Assembly (NCBI GenBank): GCA_029882975.1
Contig: JAOUJW010000006.1
Coordinates: 62,001 to 126,000, forward strand
DNA length: 64,000 nt
Direction of reading: 5' to 3'
Source of the DNA: Gammaproteobacteria bacterium
GTDB lineage: Bacteria; Pseudomonadota; Gammaproteobacteria; SZUA-152
The stretch's first letter is position 1. Each line of letters starts with the position of its first letter. The notes beneath the pieces are model-generated. The model was not told the DNA's origin, searched no databases, and saw only the letters and a program-made list of their open reading frames with translations. Positions 36,195-44,975 of this stretch are shown here, one piece after another. Both the position numbers and the translations under genes were made by a program.

Positions 36195-37430
36195 TTAGGC
36201 TGCCGCTTCGGATTCAGGAGCGGGCTTATGGTGAGTGTCCACATCGGCGTCGGCCAGGCTCTGTGGTAAAAAGCCTAACGCCTTTACGGCAAATCCTACC
36301 ATGGCCAGCGCCAGGGCCGCGCCTCCCACTCCCAGAGCAATTTCCGGCAGGCTGGGGCTGTATTGATTAACAACACCGTCATAAAAACTACTGGAAACGT
36401 CTTTGCCGGGAAATAATTGTAAGGGAAATGCCTGGCCACCAATGATGATTACATACATTTGGCTTAAGCCACCGGCAATCACCAGCACGGAGGCTGAGAC
36501 CAAAGCGGTGAGGGAGCGGGCAAAACCCCTGGCATAACACAGGGCCAGTGGCAGCACAGTGCCCACCAGACCGTAACCCAGCCAGAACAGAGCCGTGTAA
36601 ACATTGTCACCGTTCAATATGAATTTTTCAACGCTGTGGTGTTCGGTGGCGTATAAATTGGTTAAATGAAAAATGGCCACAAAAAACAGTACCGACAGCA
36701 CGAATAATCCCAGTAGTTTACGCAGGCGCTCTATCAAGGTACCGCCTAAGGGACGTTGAGTGCCCGTATAGGCTGTGGCCAACACGATATTAAATATCGC
36801 CAGGCCGAAAGCGAAAGACATAAGAATAAACAGGGGGGCCATGATGGCAGCATCGTAAAACTGTCGAGATACCAGAAATCCAAAAATGGAGCCGGTACCG
36901 GTGGTGAGAATGAGACGCCAGACAAAGGCTACCACACCCACGGAGGAGCTGTATTTGTTGAAGCGTTTTTCCAACATCATCCACAAATACACGCCTACAA
37001 TCAACAGAAAGCCGTTGTAGAGGAAAATGTTCCAGGCGAAGATGGACTTAAAGTTGTAGTAGGTCATGGCCACGATCAAGCGATCAGGGCGCCCTAAGTC
37101 CAGTACCAGAACAATCAATCCGCCAATGAGCAAGCTCATGGCTAACAGGCCGGACAAGGGCGCCAGCGGTTTGTAAAGGCTTTTGCCGAATACTGAAGCG
37201 ATGGAGGCAACGTTCAAAGCACCGGATGCCGCTACGATCAGGAATACGGCAAACACATGAGGCATACCCCAGACAATTTGGTTAGTCATACCGGTGACAT
37301 GATGACCTTGGTGTTCCATGTAATAGGCGGATCCCAGTCCCAGGGCGATGAGTGCGCCGAGCACGCCCATGAGTAAATAATAACCCGCACTGTTTCCGTC
37401 AATGGCCCGTAATGTTATTTTCTTCCCCAT
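36195..37430 (-). CDS. dsrP: DsrP, NrfD-type membrane subunit of DsrMKJOP
   Basis: The ATG at 37430 gives 411 residues. An in-frame TTG at 37502 would add 24 residues but lies in a hairpin and is unlikely. The protein has about ten hydrophobic helices of the NrfD/PsrC type (YYLLMGVLGALIALGLGSAYYM; HVFAVFLIVAASGALNVASIASVF; LIGGLIVLVLDLGRPDRLIVAM with the family motif LDLGRP). It should exchange electrons with the quinone pool and pass them via DsrO and DsrJ. The C-terminal tail is hydrophilic (DVDTHHKPAPESEAAA). Confidence 0.93.
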   Translation of the reverse strand: MGKKITLRAIDGNSAGYYLLMGVLGALIALGLGSAYYMEHQGHHVTGMTNQIVWGMPHVFAVFLIVAASGALNVASIASVFGKSLYKPLAPLSGLLAMSLLIGGLIVLVLDLGRPDRLIVAMTYYNFKSIFAWNIFLYNGFLLIVGVYLWMMLEKRFNKYSSSVGVVAFVWRLILTTGTGSIFGFLVSRQFYDAAIMAPLFILMSFAFGLAIFNIVLATAYTGTQRPLGGTLIERLRKLLGLFVLSVLFFVAIFHLTNLYATEHHSVEKFILNGDNVYTALFWLGYGLVGTVLPLALCYARGFARSLTALVSASVLVIAGGLSQMYVIIIGGQAFPLQLFPGKDVSSSFYDGVVNQYSPSLPEIALGVGGAALALAMVGFAVKALGFLPQSLADADVDTHHKPAPESEAAA

Positions 37431-37493
37431 ATTTGGTCTCGCTGTATCTTTGAGCTGTGCTCGCTGCTGAACGGTTTCTGAGTATCTGTTTAT

Positions 37494-37511
37494 CCCCGGC
37501 AACAGCCGGGG
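37494..37511 (-). promoter_or_regulatory. Intercistronic hairpin between dsrO and dsrP
   Basis: CCCCGGC and GCCGGGG form a perfect 7-bp stem with a 4-base loop in the gap between the dsrO stop and the dsrP ATG. There is no T run on the minus strand (ATAAACAG follows), so it is more likely an RNA-stability or processing element than a terminator. Confidence 0.5.
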
Positions 37512-37517
37512 TTCGTT

Positions 37518-38267
37518 CTATAAGCCCTGGTAACGCACACCCGGGTCCAAACCCAGATCGCCGCGTACTTGGGTGCTGGCTTCTTTGGCAACCCGCTGGG
37601 CGATTTCACTGTTCGGGTCATTGAGATTGCCGAACAAAATAGCGCCTTTTTCCTCACCGGTGCAGGCTTCGGCGCAGGCAGGTATATCTCCACGATCGAC
37701 ACGATGGACGCACAGGGTGCAACTTTCTACCGTGCCTTTGCCTCGCGGAACGCCCGGTACCTGATCGGTCAGGGTCTCGTGAACAAAAGACCGAGCCTTG
37801 TAGGGACAGGCCATCATACAATAACGGCAGCCGATGCATATGTGTTTGTCTACCAGACAAATTCCGTCTGCGCGCTGGAATGACGCACCCGTAGGACATA
37901 CATCCACGCAGGGTGGATTGGCGCAGTGTTGGCACATCATGGGTAAATGGGTGGTGTGACCGGTGCTGCGGTCTTTAACGGTGACTTTACGAATCCACTG
38001 GGCATCGGTCTCCGGTCGGTTAAAACCGGTCAAGCCGTTTTCCTCACTGCAGGCCGTGACACAGGCGTTGCAATTGGCGGCGCATTTATTGGCGTCGATT
38101 AAAAAGCCCCAACGGACTTTGTTGTCTACAGCTTGGTCTTTGGGTTTGGCGTTGGCAATGTTGTGCAACAGCACGCCGGGTGCCAGGGTTATCGTACCCG
38201 CCAGGGCGGCGCCCTGACCCAGAAATTTTCGTCGATAGGTGTCTATTTTGTTGCGATCATCGTTCAT
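37518..38267 (-). CDS. dsrO: DsrO, periplasmic ferredoxin-like subunit
   Basis: The 249-residue protein begins with a twin-arginine signal (YRRKFLGQGAALAG, then a hydrophobic run), so it is exported folded. Four Cys clusters for [4Fe-4S] centres follow: CAANCNACVTAC, CQHCANPPCVDVC with CPTGAS, CIGCRYCMMACPYKAR, and CTLCVHRVDRGDIPACAEAC. It passes electrons between DsrJ and DsrP at the outer face of the membrane. The start overlaps the dsrJ stop by four bases. Confidence 0.95.
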   Translation of the reverse strand: MNDDRNKIDTYRRKFLGQGAALAGTITLAPGVLLHNIANAKPKDQAVDNKVRWGFLIDANKCAANCNACVTACSEENGLTGFNRPETDAQWIRKVTVKDRSTGHTTHLPMMCQHCANPPCVDVCPTGASFQRADGICLVDKHICIGCRYCMMACPYKARSFVHETLTDQVPGVPRGKGTVESCTLCVHRVDRGDIPACAEACTGEEKGAILFGNLNDPNSEIAQRVAKEASTQVRGDLGLDPGVRYQGL

Positions 38268-38770
38268 AGACTGCCACCTGTTGCGCTGGTGTTATTGGAT
38301 GTTTCATCAGATCTCGTCGGAGCTGCCGGCATGGCCGGTACGGACAAAGCGGCGGCTTGCGGTCGCGGCTTGGACGCATGGCATTCGAAACAATCAATTT
38401 TTACGGAGGCGTAATCATGGCACACCCGGCAAAAGTGTTTTGGGCTGGCGGCACTGACCGGTTTTTGGTCTTGTCCTACAACCACATGGCAGGAAATACA
38501 CTGTTTCAAACTGAATTGTTCAGTGCGAATGCCCTGGTACATGGTACGGTCGCGTTTGTGCAACAACTTGTCCATATGGCTTTTGCGCATGACATCGGTG
38601 TCATCCATACATTTATCACCCTTGCCTTTGGGTATCTCAGGCATGGGGGTATCCGCCACGGCAGCGAGTGAAAACAGGGTAGCCAAAAACAAACAAACCA
38701 CGGCCATGCGTTTGCCTGACCGTACCGTATTTGCTTGGTTGTCGTTTTCTTTTTTGTTGTGTCTTTTCAT
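38264..38770 (-). CDS. dsrJ: DsrJ, periplasmic triheme cytochrome c
   Basis: The ATG at 38770 gives 168 residues; the frame opens at 38854 but that part overlaps the end of dsrL. After a basic N-terminus and a signal helix (MAVVCLFLATLFSLAAVA) there are three heme-binding motifs, CISCH, CRVCH and CFECH, the number known for DsrJ. The C-terminal Ala/Pro/Ser stretch is low complexity. It is the periplasmic electron-transfer subunit of DsrMKJOP. One of the hemes in A. vinosum DsrJ has unusual ligation; the ligand cannot be verified here. Confidence 0.93.
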   Translation of the reverse strand: MKRHNKKENDNQANTVRSGKRMAVVCLFLATLFSLAAVADTPMPEIPKGKGDKCMDDTDVMRKSHMDKLLHKRDRTMYQGIRTEQFSLKQCISCHVVVGQDQKPVSAASPKHFCRVCHDYASVKIDCFECHASKPRPQAAALSVPAMPAAPTRSDETSNNTSATGGSL

Positions 38771-38804
38771 ACTCACCACATGTGTTCCTGTAATGGTTTG
38801 TAAC

Positions 38805-40781
38805 TTACTCACCCAGTCCCATTTTGATATAACCGGTAGGACATACATCAGCACAAATGTGGCAACCGATGCAACGGTCGTAATAGGTGTCTACATAGCG
38901 ACCGGTGGTGGATTTGTCTTTCTTAACGCGGTATACCGCATCCTGCGGACAGAAAATGACACAGTTGTCACACTCGAAACACATGCCACAGCTCATGCAG
39001 CGTTTGGCTTCGGCTACCGTTTGTTCTTCAGAAAGACCGGCCACACGCTCTTCGAAATGGCCAAGAACTTCTTTAGCGTCGGGAACGGTTTCCACACGTC
39101 GGTTGCGCAGTTCTTTGTCGAAGTGTCCCAGGAACAGTTCCGTGGAAGGAATGATCTGGTGTTTGGAACGGTCTTCGAAGTTGTGAATCGCGTAGTCGTC
39201 GTCGCTGGTGCCGCGCAGGCCTCGGTCGATACCACGGATTTTGGCGTCGCCGGCCGCTTTATAGTCTACAGGTTGCAGGCCGGTTTCGCGCAGCTTGTCC
39301 AGTAGATTGAAATGGTGTACGTCAACCTTAGGACGGTTACCCAGTTCCTGGTTTTTGAAGTAATGATCAATAGTATCCGCCACAATGGCGCCTTGACCGA
39401 TAACAGTGGTCAGCAAGTGGGGACGAATAATGTCACCGGCAGCAAAAAAACCGGGTTTGCTGGGGATTTGATAGTGTTTGTCCGCGTCAATAAGACCTCG
39501 GTCGTTGCCAAAGCCGTCCAGGCCGGTAAAGTCACCGGTTTGGCCGATGGCGGATACAACCAGGTTCGCTTCAATATCGTATTCGGAGCCGGGAACCACT
39601 TCCGCTTTACCATTTTCGTAAGTCAGTTTGGCAACGCGCAGGGCTTTGGCTCGGCCGTTTTCATCCAGAATAACTTCCACCGGGTTCAATGCACCGAAAA
39701 TCTTCACCCCTTCGCGGGTGGCGTCGTCGATCTCATGCTGTGCCGCTGTCATATTGTCTATGGGTTGACGTGAGATCAAAGTAACGTCAGCGCCTTCTTT
39801 TGAGGCGATGTCCACAACGTCATGTGCCGTGTGGCCCAGGACGATGTTTTCCGGACGGTCTTTTTCGGCGATGTTGCTGATGTTGCCCAGACGGCGAGCG
39901 ACGGAGACCACGTCGATGGAGGTATCACCACCCCCGATAACCACTACGTTGCCGCTCACAGCTTGCAGGCGACCTTGGTTGAACGCGGACAGGAACGCCA
40001 CACCGGTAACGCAGTTGGGAGCATCGCCGCCGGGTACGGGCAGAGCACGGCCGGATTGTGCGCCAATGGCAAACAGTACGGCGTCATGTTTTTTCTCCAG
40101 TTCTTCCAGGCTGATATCGGTGCCTACACGGGTCTTCAATACCACTTCCACGCCCATGTCGGTAATGCGCTTGATTTCGCCACCCAACACATTTCGGGGA
40201 GTACGATAACCGGGAATGCCGTACATCATCATGCCGCCCAGTTCTTCGTGGTCGTCATAAACAGTACAGGCATGACCCATGCGGCGTAATTGGTACGCCG
40301 CCGCTAAACCGCAAGGACCGCCACCGATGATGCCTACGCTTTTTCCGGTTTCGGCACCGGCCTTAAATTCGAAGCCCTGTTCCAGAGCATGGTCACCAAT
40401 GAACTGTTCTACGGCGTTGATACCCACATGGTCTTCCACTTCATTGCGGTTACAGCCGTCTTCACACGGAGCGGGGCACACTCGGCCCATGATGGCGGGA
40501 AACGGGTTGGCATGGGTGGAACGGCGAAATGCATATTCCTGCCAGCTCATATCACCGGAAGGTTTTTCCATGCCGCGAACCACGTTCAACCAGCCGCGAA
40601 TGTCCTCACCGGCTGGACAGCTACCCTGACAGGGAGGTGTCTGGTGTACATACGTGGGGCATTTATAGCTGTGGTCGGCTTCAAAGATTTGCTCTTTAAA
40701 AGCTGCGGGTGACTCGTCGTGATCTTTAAAACGACGAAAGGTATGACCTTTTCTATCTACTTTATCTGCCGGGGTTGCCAT
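38805..40781 (-). CDS. dsrL: DsrL, iron-sulfur flavoprotein NAD(P)H oxidoreductase
   Basis: DsrL is essential for sulfur oxidation in A. vinosum and links DsrAB to NAD(P)H. The 658-residue protein has the glutamate-synthase-small-subunit layout. It has an N-terminal Cys cluster (CQGSCPAGEDIRGW; GRVCPAPCEDGC), a FAD site GIIGGGPCGLAAAYQL near 150, a nucleotide site NVVVIGGGDTSIDVVSVARRLG near 275, and the second FAD motif GFFAAGDIIRP. The C-terminus holds a two-cluster ferredoxin (CMSCGMCFECDNCVIFC; CIGCHICADVCPTGY), which is the DsrL-specific addition. It lies between dsrK and dsrJ as in A. vinosum. Confidence 0.96.
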   Translation of the reverse strand: MATPADKVDRKGHTFRRFKDHDESPAAFKEQIFEADHSYKCPTYVHQTPPCQGSCPAGEDIRGWLNVVRGMEKPSGDMSWQEYAFRRSTHANPFPAIMGRVCPAPCEDGCNRNEVEDHVGINAVEQFIGDHALEQGFEFKAGAETGKSVGIIGGGPCGLAAAYQLRRMGHACTVYDDHEELGGMMMYGIPGYRTPRNVLGGEIKRITDMGVEVVLKTRVGTDISLEELEKKHDAVLFAIGAQSGRALPVPGGDAPNCVTGVAFLSAFNQGRLQAVSGNVVVIGGGDTSIDVVSVARRLGNISNIAEKDRPENIVLGHTAHDVVDIASKEGADVTLISRQPIDNMTAAQHEIDDATREGVKIFGALNPVEVILDENGRAKALRVAKLTYENGKAEVVPGSEYDIEANLVVSAIGQTGDFTGLDGFGNDRGLIDADKHYQIPSKPGFFAAGDIIRPHLLTTVIGQGAIVADTIDHYFKNQELGNRPKVDVHHFNLLDKLRETGLQPVDYKAAGDAKIRGIDRGLRGTSDDDYAIHNFEDRSKHQIIPSTELFLGHFDKELRNRRVETVPDAKEVLGHFEERVAGLSEEQTVAEAKRCMSCGMCFECDNCVIFCPQDAVYRVKKDKSTTGRYVDTYYDRCIGCHICADVCPTGYIKMGLGE

Positions 40782-40892
40782 GATTCACTCTCCTAAAATT
40801 CGCTACGCATCCCAAAATGTTTTAAAAAACCCAATTCTTGTTACCGGTCCACTCTTGTGAACTAAAACTGTATTACCTAGTTTGTATTTCGC

Positions 40893-40934
40893 TCAGTCGT
40901 TGCCACCCAAAACTCAATCGTTGCCACCCAAAAC
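40893..40934. repeat. 21-bp tandem duplication at the dsrK stop codon
   Basis: Two adjacent 21-base copies (40893-40913 and 40914-40934) differ at one position. On the minus strand each encodes VLGGND-stop. The copy nearer to dsrK ends the gene; the second repeats the last six codons and the stop downstream. The single difference is a synonymous Asp codon (GAT versus GAC). Confidence 0.9.
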
Positions 40935-42404
40935 AATGGCATCACCCACCACATGGTGCAGGCTGGTGATCATATCCATTGGATGTTTGTAATAGGGCAG
41001 AACTTTGGCGAACTGCGTCTTACAAATAGCGCAGATGGCCACCAGCGTATTTACATCATGGTCTTGAACCACTTGGCTCAGAGCCTCCATACGGGGTAGG
41101 GCACCTTTAACTCGCAATTCCATTAAATCGTCAGTCAATAAACCACCACCGCCACCGCAACAGAAGGTGTTTTCGTGTATGGTTTCCGGTGCCATATCGA
41201 AAAAGTGATTGGCACTGGCTTTGAGCAGGGCGCGGGGAATAATAAACTGTCCGCCGGGCATATTGCCCATGCGGGAAGCTCGAGCGACGTTACAGGAATC
41301 ATGAAAAGTGATTCTGCGATGGTCGTTAGCTTCCTTATCCAGTTTGAAAGCGCCTTTTTGCAGTAAATCGTAGGTAAACTCGCAGATGTGCTGCGGTACC
41401 GGGTAGCTACGGTCCAGAAAATCAAACGGACCGATCAGGGTATTCCAGAAACTGTAGGCAACACGCCAGGCATGGCCACATTCACCCACCACAATACGCT
41501 TGACGCCTAAATCCAGTGCGGCTTCACGTATACGCATGGCGACTTTTTTCAAATTGTCGCCGCTGCCGATAAACATGGAGAAGTTGGCAGCTTCCGAGGC
41601 ATAGGAGCTTAAGGTCCAACTGATACCGGCCTGGTGAAAGACCTTGGCGTAGCCCATGAGTCCGTCAATATGCGGTTCGGCAAAGAAATCGGCTGAAGGA
41701 GTAATCAACAGTACATCGGCACCTTTTTGATCCACAGGCACGCGAATTTTATGTCCGGTATCGTCTTCCAGGTCTTCTTCCAAACCTTCCAGTGTATCCA
41801 CCAGTGCGGGTTCGGGCAGTCCCAGGTTGTTCCCAATTTTGTGCAGTTTACCGATAATTTCGTTGCTGTATTTCTGGCCGACTCCAATGGCATCGAGGAT
41901 TTCGCGGCCGGCCATGGAGATTTCCGCCGTGTCAATGCCGTAGGGGCAGAATACGGAGCAGCGACGGCATTGGGAACATTGATGGAAATAGCTGTACCAG
42001 AGGTCGCGGACTTCTTCGGTAAAATCCAGGGCACCCACTAGTTTGGGGAAATATTTGCCGGCAAAGGTGAAGTAACGTCGGTACACTTTGCGTAACAGAT
42101 CCTGCCGTGCCACCGGCATATTGTTTGGATCCTGGCTGCCCAGGAAATAATGACATTTATCCGTACAGGCACCGCATTTCACGCAGGTGTCCAGAAAAAC
42201 TTGCAGGGCACGGGAGTTTTGTACCAACTCACCCAGTTTATTGACGGCCACTTCCTGCCAGTTGTCTACCAGCTCACCGGGAAAGCCTACACTTGCCTGA
42301 TGGTCGGGTTTGGCCACAAAAGGTTTGCTGTGCGCCATCGCGCCTTCAACGATGACCGGTATTACCGGGAATTCTCTCAGTTTTGGAACTTCGATGTCCG
42401 CCAT
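40914..42404 (-). CDS. dsrK: DsrK, HdrD-like iron-sulfur subunit
   Basis: DsrK is the cytoplasm-facing catalytic subunit of DsrMKJOP and is thought to handle the DsrC disulfide/trisulfide. The 496-residue protein has two ferredoxin clusters (CVKCGACTDKCHYFLG; CSQCRRCSVFCPYGID) and CCG domains with HDSCNVARASRMG and the paired Cys motif NTFCCGGGGG, which bind the special [4Fe-4S] centre of heterodisulfide reductases. The last six codons and the stop are tandemly duplicated downstream. It lies between dsrM and dsrL. Confidence 0.95.
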   Translation of the reverse strand: MADIEVPKLREFPVIPVIVEGAMAHSKPFVAKPDHQASVGFPGELVDNWQEVAVNKLGELVQNSRALQVFLDTCVKCGACTDKCHYFLGSQDPNNMPVARQDLLRKVYRRYFTFAGKYFPKLVGALDFTEEVRDLWYSYFHQCSQCRRCSVFCPYGIDTAEISMAGREILDAIGVGQKYSNEIIGKLHKIGNNLGLPEPALVDTLEGLEEDLEDDTGHKIRVPVDQKGADVLLITPSADFFAEPHIDGLMGYAKVFHQAGISWTLSSYASEAANFSMFIGSGDNLKKVAMRIREAALDLGVKRIVVGECGHAWRVAYSFWNTLIGPFDFLDRSYPVPQHICEFTYDLLQKGAFKLDKEANDHRRITFHDSCNVARASRMGNMPGGQFIIPRALLKASANHFFDMAPETIHENTFCCGGGGGLLTDDLMELRVKGALPRMEALSQVVQDHDVNTLVAICAICKTQFAKVLPYYKHPMDMITSLHHVVGDAIVLGGND

Positions 42405-42514
42405 AGCCTATGCCTTGATTCCTGTAAATGTTGTTTCTATTGTTCTGGTTTTACTAAGTGTTCTGAGCATTTTGTCTCTATTTACCCGCATCTACGTACC
42501 CTGAAATACCGGCC

Positions 42515-43231
42515 TTATTTGGCCGTCCAGCCCTGGGTATGTCTGTGTTCGCGTGGGTTATCCACCTGATTACGAGTGGGGGAGAAAAACAAGCCGGGCG
42601 CGTGCAACAATTTGCTGATTGGAAAAATCATCATTAATACGGCAACCAGCGCTAGATGCAGTAATAGTACACCGCTGTCCGGGATAGGTTGTAAATCAAA
42701 GTACATCAAGCCCAGCGCAAACGCTTTCAGGCTGACCACGTCCACACTGGACAAGAAGGTCATGAAGGCACCGCTGATACCAATGCACAACAACAGTAGC
42801 AGCATTAGATGATCTGACGGAGCTGAAATATATCGAATTCGGTCCACCAGGAAACGTCGCGCCCATAACCCGGCTAAACCGGCGATCATGGCGAATGCTG
42901 CGTATTTCCCAAAGGGTTGCAGCCAGTCCACCCAAAACCAGACGGGCTCAGTAAAGTAACGCAAGTGGCGCAGCAGGACCAGGAACAGGCCCATATGAAA
43001 CATCCAGCCGAAAATCCAGATCCATTTATTGGCTTTGAACAGGCTTTGAAATACCGTGACTTCTTTGAATAAACGCCAAGCCACACCGCCTTTGGTCAAC
43101 GGTGCCGGAGTCGTTGGGATTTTCAGCGGTGCCGGTGTTTTTGCATAAATAAAAATCTTGCGAATAACACCCGCTACCAGCAATGCTGTTGCTATATAAA
43201 AAAGTACAGCAAAAACCACGGTTAGAGTCAT
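42515..43231 (-). CDS. dsrM: DsrM, cytochrome b membrane subunit
   Basis: The 238-residue protein belongs to the nitrate-reductase-gamma-like family. It has about five hydrophobic helices (VVFAVLFYIATALLVAGVI; WIFGWMFHMGLFLVLLRHLRYF; YAAFAMIAGLAGLWARRFL; HLMLLLLLCIGISGAFMTFL; LLHLALVAVLMMIFPISKLLHAPG) with His residues in the second and fifth placed to bind heme b. It connects DsrK to the quinone pool. A strong hairpin separates it from dsrC upstream. Confidence 0.94.
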   Translation of the reverse strand: MTLTVVFAVLFYIATALLVAGVIRKIFIYAKTPAPLKIPTTPAPLTKGGVAWRLFKEVTVFQSLFKANKWIWIFGWMFHMGLFLVLLRHLRYFTEPVWFWVDWLQPFGKYAAFAMIAGLAGLWARRFLVDRIRYISAPSDHLMLLLLLCIGISGAFMTFLSSVDVVSLKAFALGLMYFDLQPIPDSGVLLLHLALVAVLMMIFPISKLLHAPGLFFSPTRNQVDNPREHRHTQGWTAK

Positions 43232-43255
43232 AGTTGCAGCCTTATATTTATTGTG

Positions 43256-43280
43256 CCGGGCAGGCCAGTGACCTGCCCGG
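43256..43280 (-). promoter_or_regulatory. GC-rich hairpin between dsrC and dsrM
   Basis: CCGGGCAGG (43256-43264) and CCTGCCCGG (43272-43280) make a perfect 9-bp stem with a 7-base loop. Read on the minus strand it is followed by CACAATAAATA, with no T run. It may protect the dsrC mRNA 3' end or reduce read-through, giving more dsrC than dsrM. A second, bulged inverted repeat lies at 43346-43372 across the dsrC stop codon. Confidence 0.6.
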
Positions 43281-43356
43281 TGATGTTGCTATGTTGTCAC
43301 ACGTAACGTGCTGTTACATTTAGTGCTATACAAAATGTTACATGCAACCGGTGTGG

Positions 43357-43689
43357 TTATACACAACCGGTTGGTTTGGGCAGGCCGGCAATTTTACAGG
43401 CTTGCTTGGCCGGACCGTAAGGGAACAATTCGTATAAATATTTGCTGTTACCTTTGTCTTTACCCAGCTTTTTACCGATCGCTTTGGTTAATACGCGAAC
43501 AGCCGGTGCAATTTGGTACTCTTCGTAATACTCACGCAGGAAGTTTACCACTTCCCAGTGGTTTTCCGTCATGTCCAGACCTTCGCCCACGGCCAGAGCC
43601 TTGGCGACGTCATCTGTCCATTCGTCACGGTTAAGCAAGTAACCTTCTTCATCAGTTTCGATTGATTTACCACCAACATCTAGAGCCAT
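43357..43689 (-). CDS. dsrC: DsrC, sulfur-carrier protein (both conserved Cys present)
   Basis: DsrC is the substrate-carrying partner of DsrAB and DsrMKJOP. The 110-residue protein has the family motifs ENHWEVVNFLREYYEEYQIAP and YLYELFPYGPAKQACKIAGLPKP (split). The swinging C-terminal arm holds both redox Cys, C98 (in KQACKIAG) and the penultimate C109 (GCV), 11 residues apart as in true DsrC. It receives sulfur from DsrEFH, encoded just upstream. A GGAG ribosome site precedes the ATG, and the 125-base gap before it may hold its own promoter. Confidence 0.97.
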   Translation of the reverse strand: MALDVGGKSIETDEEGYLLNRDEWTDDVAKALAVGEGLDMTENHWEVVNFLREYYEEYQIAPAVRVLTKAIGKKLGKDKGNSKYLYELFPYGPAKQACKIAGLPKPTGCV

Positions 43690-43814
43690 GTCGTTTCTCC
43701 TGTATCTTAAGTATAAAGCTTATGTTTACAATCCGTGGACCGGCTCCATAGAGAAAGCGTTCTTGTTGCGCCAATATCTTATAGAAGCTCAGTTGTCCGG
43801 GTTCCGTTCTTGGA

Positions 43815-44123
43815 TTACAGCCAGGACTGGGTGGTATCGTGTTCGGTAACCAAATCCACGAAACCAGCATAATCCACGACTTTTATGCCATCCAGCAGTT
43901 TGTCTTCTGCAACACCCCGGGCCCTGATATCCGGTCCCAGAACATAAAAAGACAAATTCTGCATGGCGTTGCTGACCATGTCAGCTTTAGAGCCTCCCTT
44001 AATAGCACCATACACGCCGTCTTCGATCAGCAATACACTGCTGCCGGCCTTAGCTAGACGGATGCACGATTCCAGGGAGTTTTTATCAGTGGGTGATTTA
44101 TTCACCGTGTGTAACATTGCCAT
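43815..44123 (-). CDS. dsrH: DsrH, sulfurtransferase subunit (TusB-like)
   Basis: The 102-residue protein is the third subunit of the DsrE2F2H2 heterohexamer. Cys20 in LESCIRLAKAGSSVLLIEDGVY corresponds to the conserved DsrH Cys. The C-terminal VDYAGFVDLVTEHDTTQSWL is typical of TusB/DsrH. It lies between dsrF and dsrC, and AGGAAC precedes its ATG. Confidence 0.93.
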   Translation of the reverse strand: MAMLHTVNKSPTDKNSLESCIRLAKAGSSVLLIEDGVYGAIKGGSKADMVSNAMQNLSFYVLGPDIRARGVAEDKLLDGIKVVDYAGFVDLVTEHDTTQSWL

Positions 44124-44139
44124 TGTGTCAGTTCCTCGT

Positions 44140-44547
44140 TTAGAAGCTTAAGACTACGTCTTGCTGGTCCATAATATCCACCAGTTCCTGTGCTGTTACG
44201 ACTCGGATAGAGTCTTTTTCAGCCCAGTCGTCGTCTTCGTCTTCGTACTTCAGGGGCATTAAATCATCAATGGTTAAACCACGTGCTTCCAGGGATTCTT
44301 TTTCGACGTAAATTTTGTTGACGTCATAGTCACCCAGCGCTTTGTATGTGGGTGAAAAATTTTTCACGCCAATACCTGCAGTGTCCTGTCCTTTCATGAG
44401 CTGAAATACGCCGTCATCTACGAAAGCCAGAGCCACGTCCTGTTCAAAAGCGGCACCAATCAGTACTACTTCCAGAGATTCCAGGGCATACACGGTTCCG
44501 TAGGGTGCTTTGCGGTTTACATACAGAAATTTCTTTATATCTGACAT
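44140..44547 (-). CDS. dsrF: DsrF, sulfurtransferase subunit (TusC-like)
   Basis: The ATG at 44547, preceded by GAGGAGG, gives 135 residues; five upstream in-frame codons are not used. The protein has the DsrE/F fold (KFLYVNRKAPYGTVYALESLEVVLIGAAFEQDVALAFVDDGVFQLMKGQD, in parts) and a TusC-type C-terminus. DsrF is structural in the DsrEFH complex, with no catalytic Cys required. It starts 11 bases after the dsrE stop. Confidence 0.94.
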   Translation of the reverse strand: MSDIKKFLYVNRKAPYGTVYALESLEVVLIGAAFEQDVALAFVDDGVFQLMKGQDTAGIGVKNFSPTYKALGDYDVNKIYVEKESLEARGLTIDDLMPLKYEDEDDDWAEKDSIRVVTAQELVDIMDQQDVVLSF

Positions 44548-44558
44548 TGTCGGCCTCC

Positions 44559-44951
44559 TCAATCCCCAAACACAACCAGGCGGTCGCTCTGGATGCCGGC
44601 TTCAATCAGCTGACCCAAACCGGAGATTCGAAAACCTTCGGCAATGTTGTCAGCATCCTTACCATTACGTTTTGCCTCATCGGCATCGGCAATACCACGG
44701 CGTTGAGCCGCGGCAACACAAACCACCAGATCCAGTTCGTGCGCTGCAGCCAGCTCGCTCCACAGTTTGACGATATTGCGATCGTCTTGAGGTGGAGTGG
44801 TGAGCCGGGTGCCGTTGTTGACGCCGTCGTGGTAAAAGAACACGCGAAAAATCTCGTGCCCTTTTTCCAACGCGGTTTTGGTGAACTGGTAAGCGGTGTC
44901 AGAGGCCTCATGTGTATACGGCCCTTCATTTACCATTACGCTTAATTTCAC
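44559..44951 (-). CDS. dsrE: DsrE, catalytic sulfurtransferase subunit (TusD-like)
   Basis: The 130-residue protein carries the active Cys78 (LDLVVCVAAAQRRGI), the position shown in A. vinosum to accept sulfane sulfur and pass it to DsrC. The N-terminus MKLSVMVNEGPY and RVFFYHDGVNNG are family motifs. It follows dsrB by 24 bases and heads dsrEFH, whose presence marks the oxidative form of the pathway. Confidence 0.95.
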   Translation of the reverse strand: MKLSVMVNEGPYTHEASDTAYQFTKTALEKGHEIFRVFFYHDGVNNGTRLTTPPQDDRNIVKLWSELAAAHELDLVVCVAAAQRRGIADADEAKRNGKDADNIAEGFRISGLGQLIEAGIQSDRLVVFGD

Positions 44952-44975
44952 GATACTCTCCTTAAACCTTAACCC

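Noticed and set aside
37430-37502. Upstream TTG start for dsrP
   Set aside because: The extra 24 codons begin inside a GC hairpin, lack a ribosome site and are not part of the membrane domain.
38523-39305. 260-codon plus-strand open frame opposite dsrL
   Set aside because: It is antisense to the well-supported dsrL and dsrJ genes and has no recognisable motifs or ribosome site.
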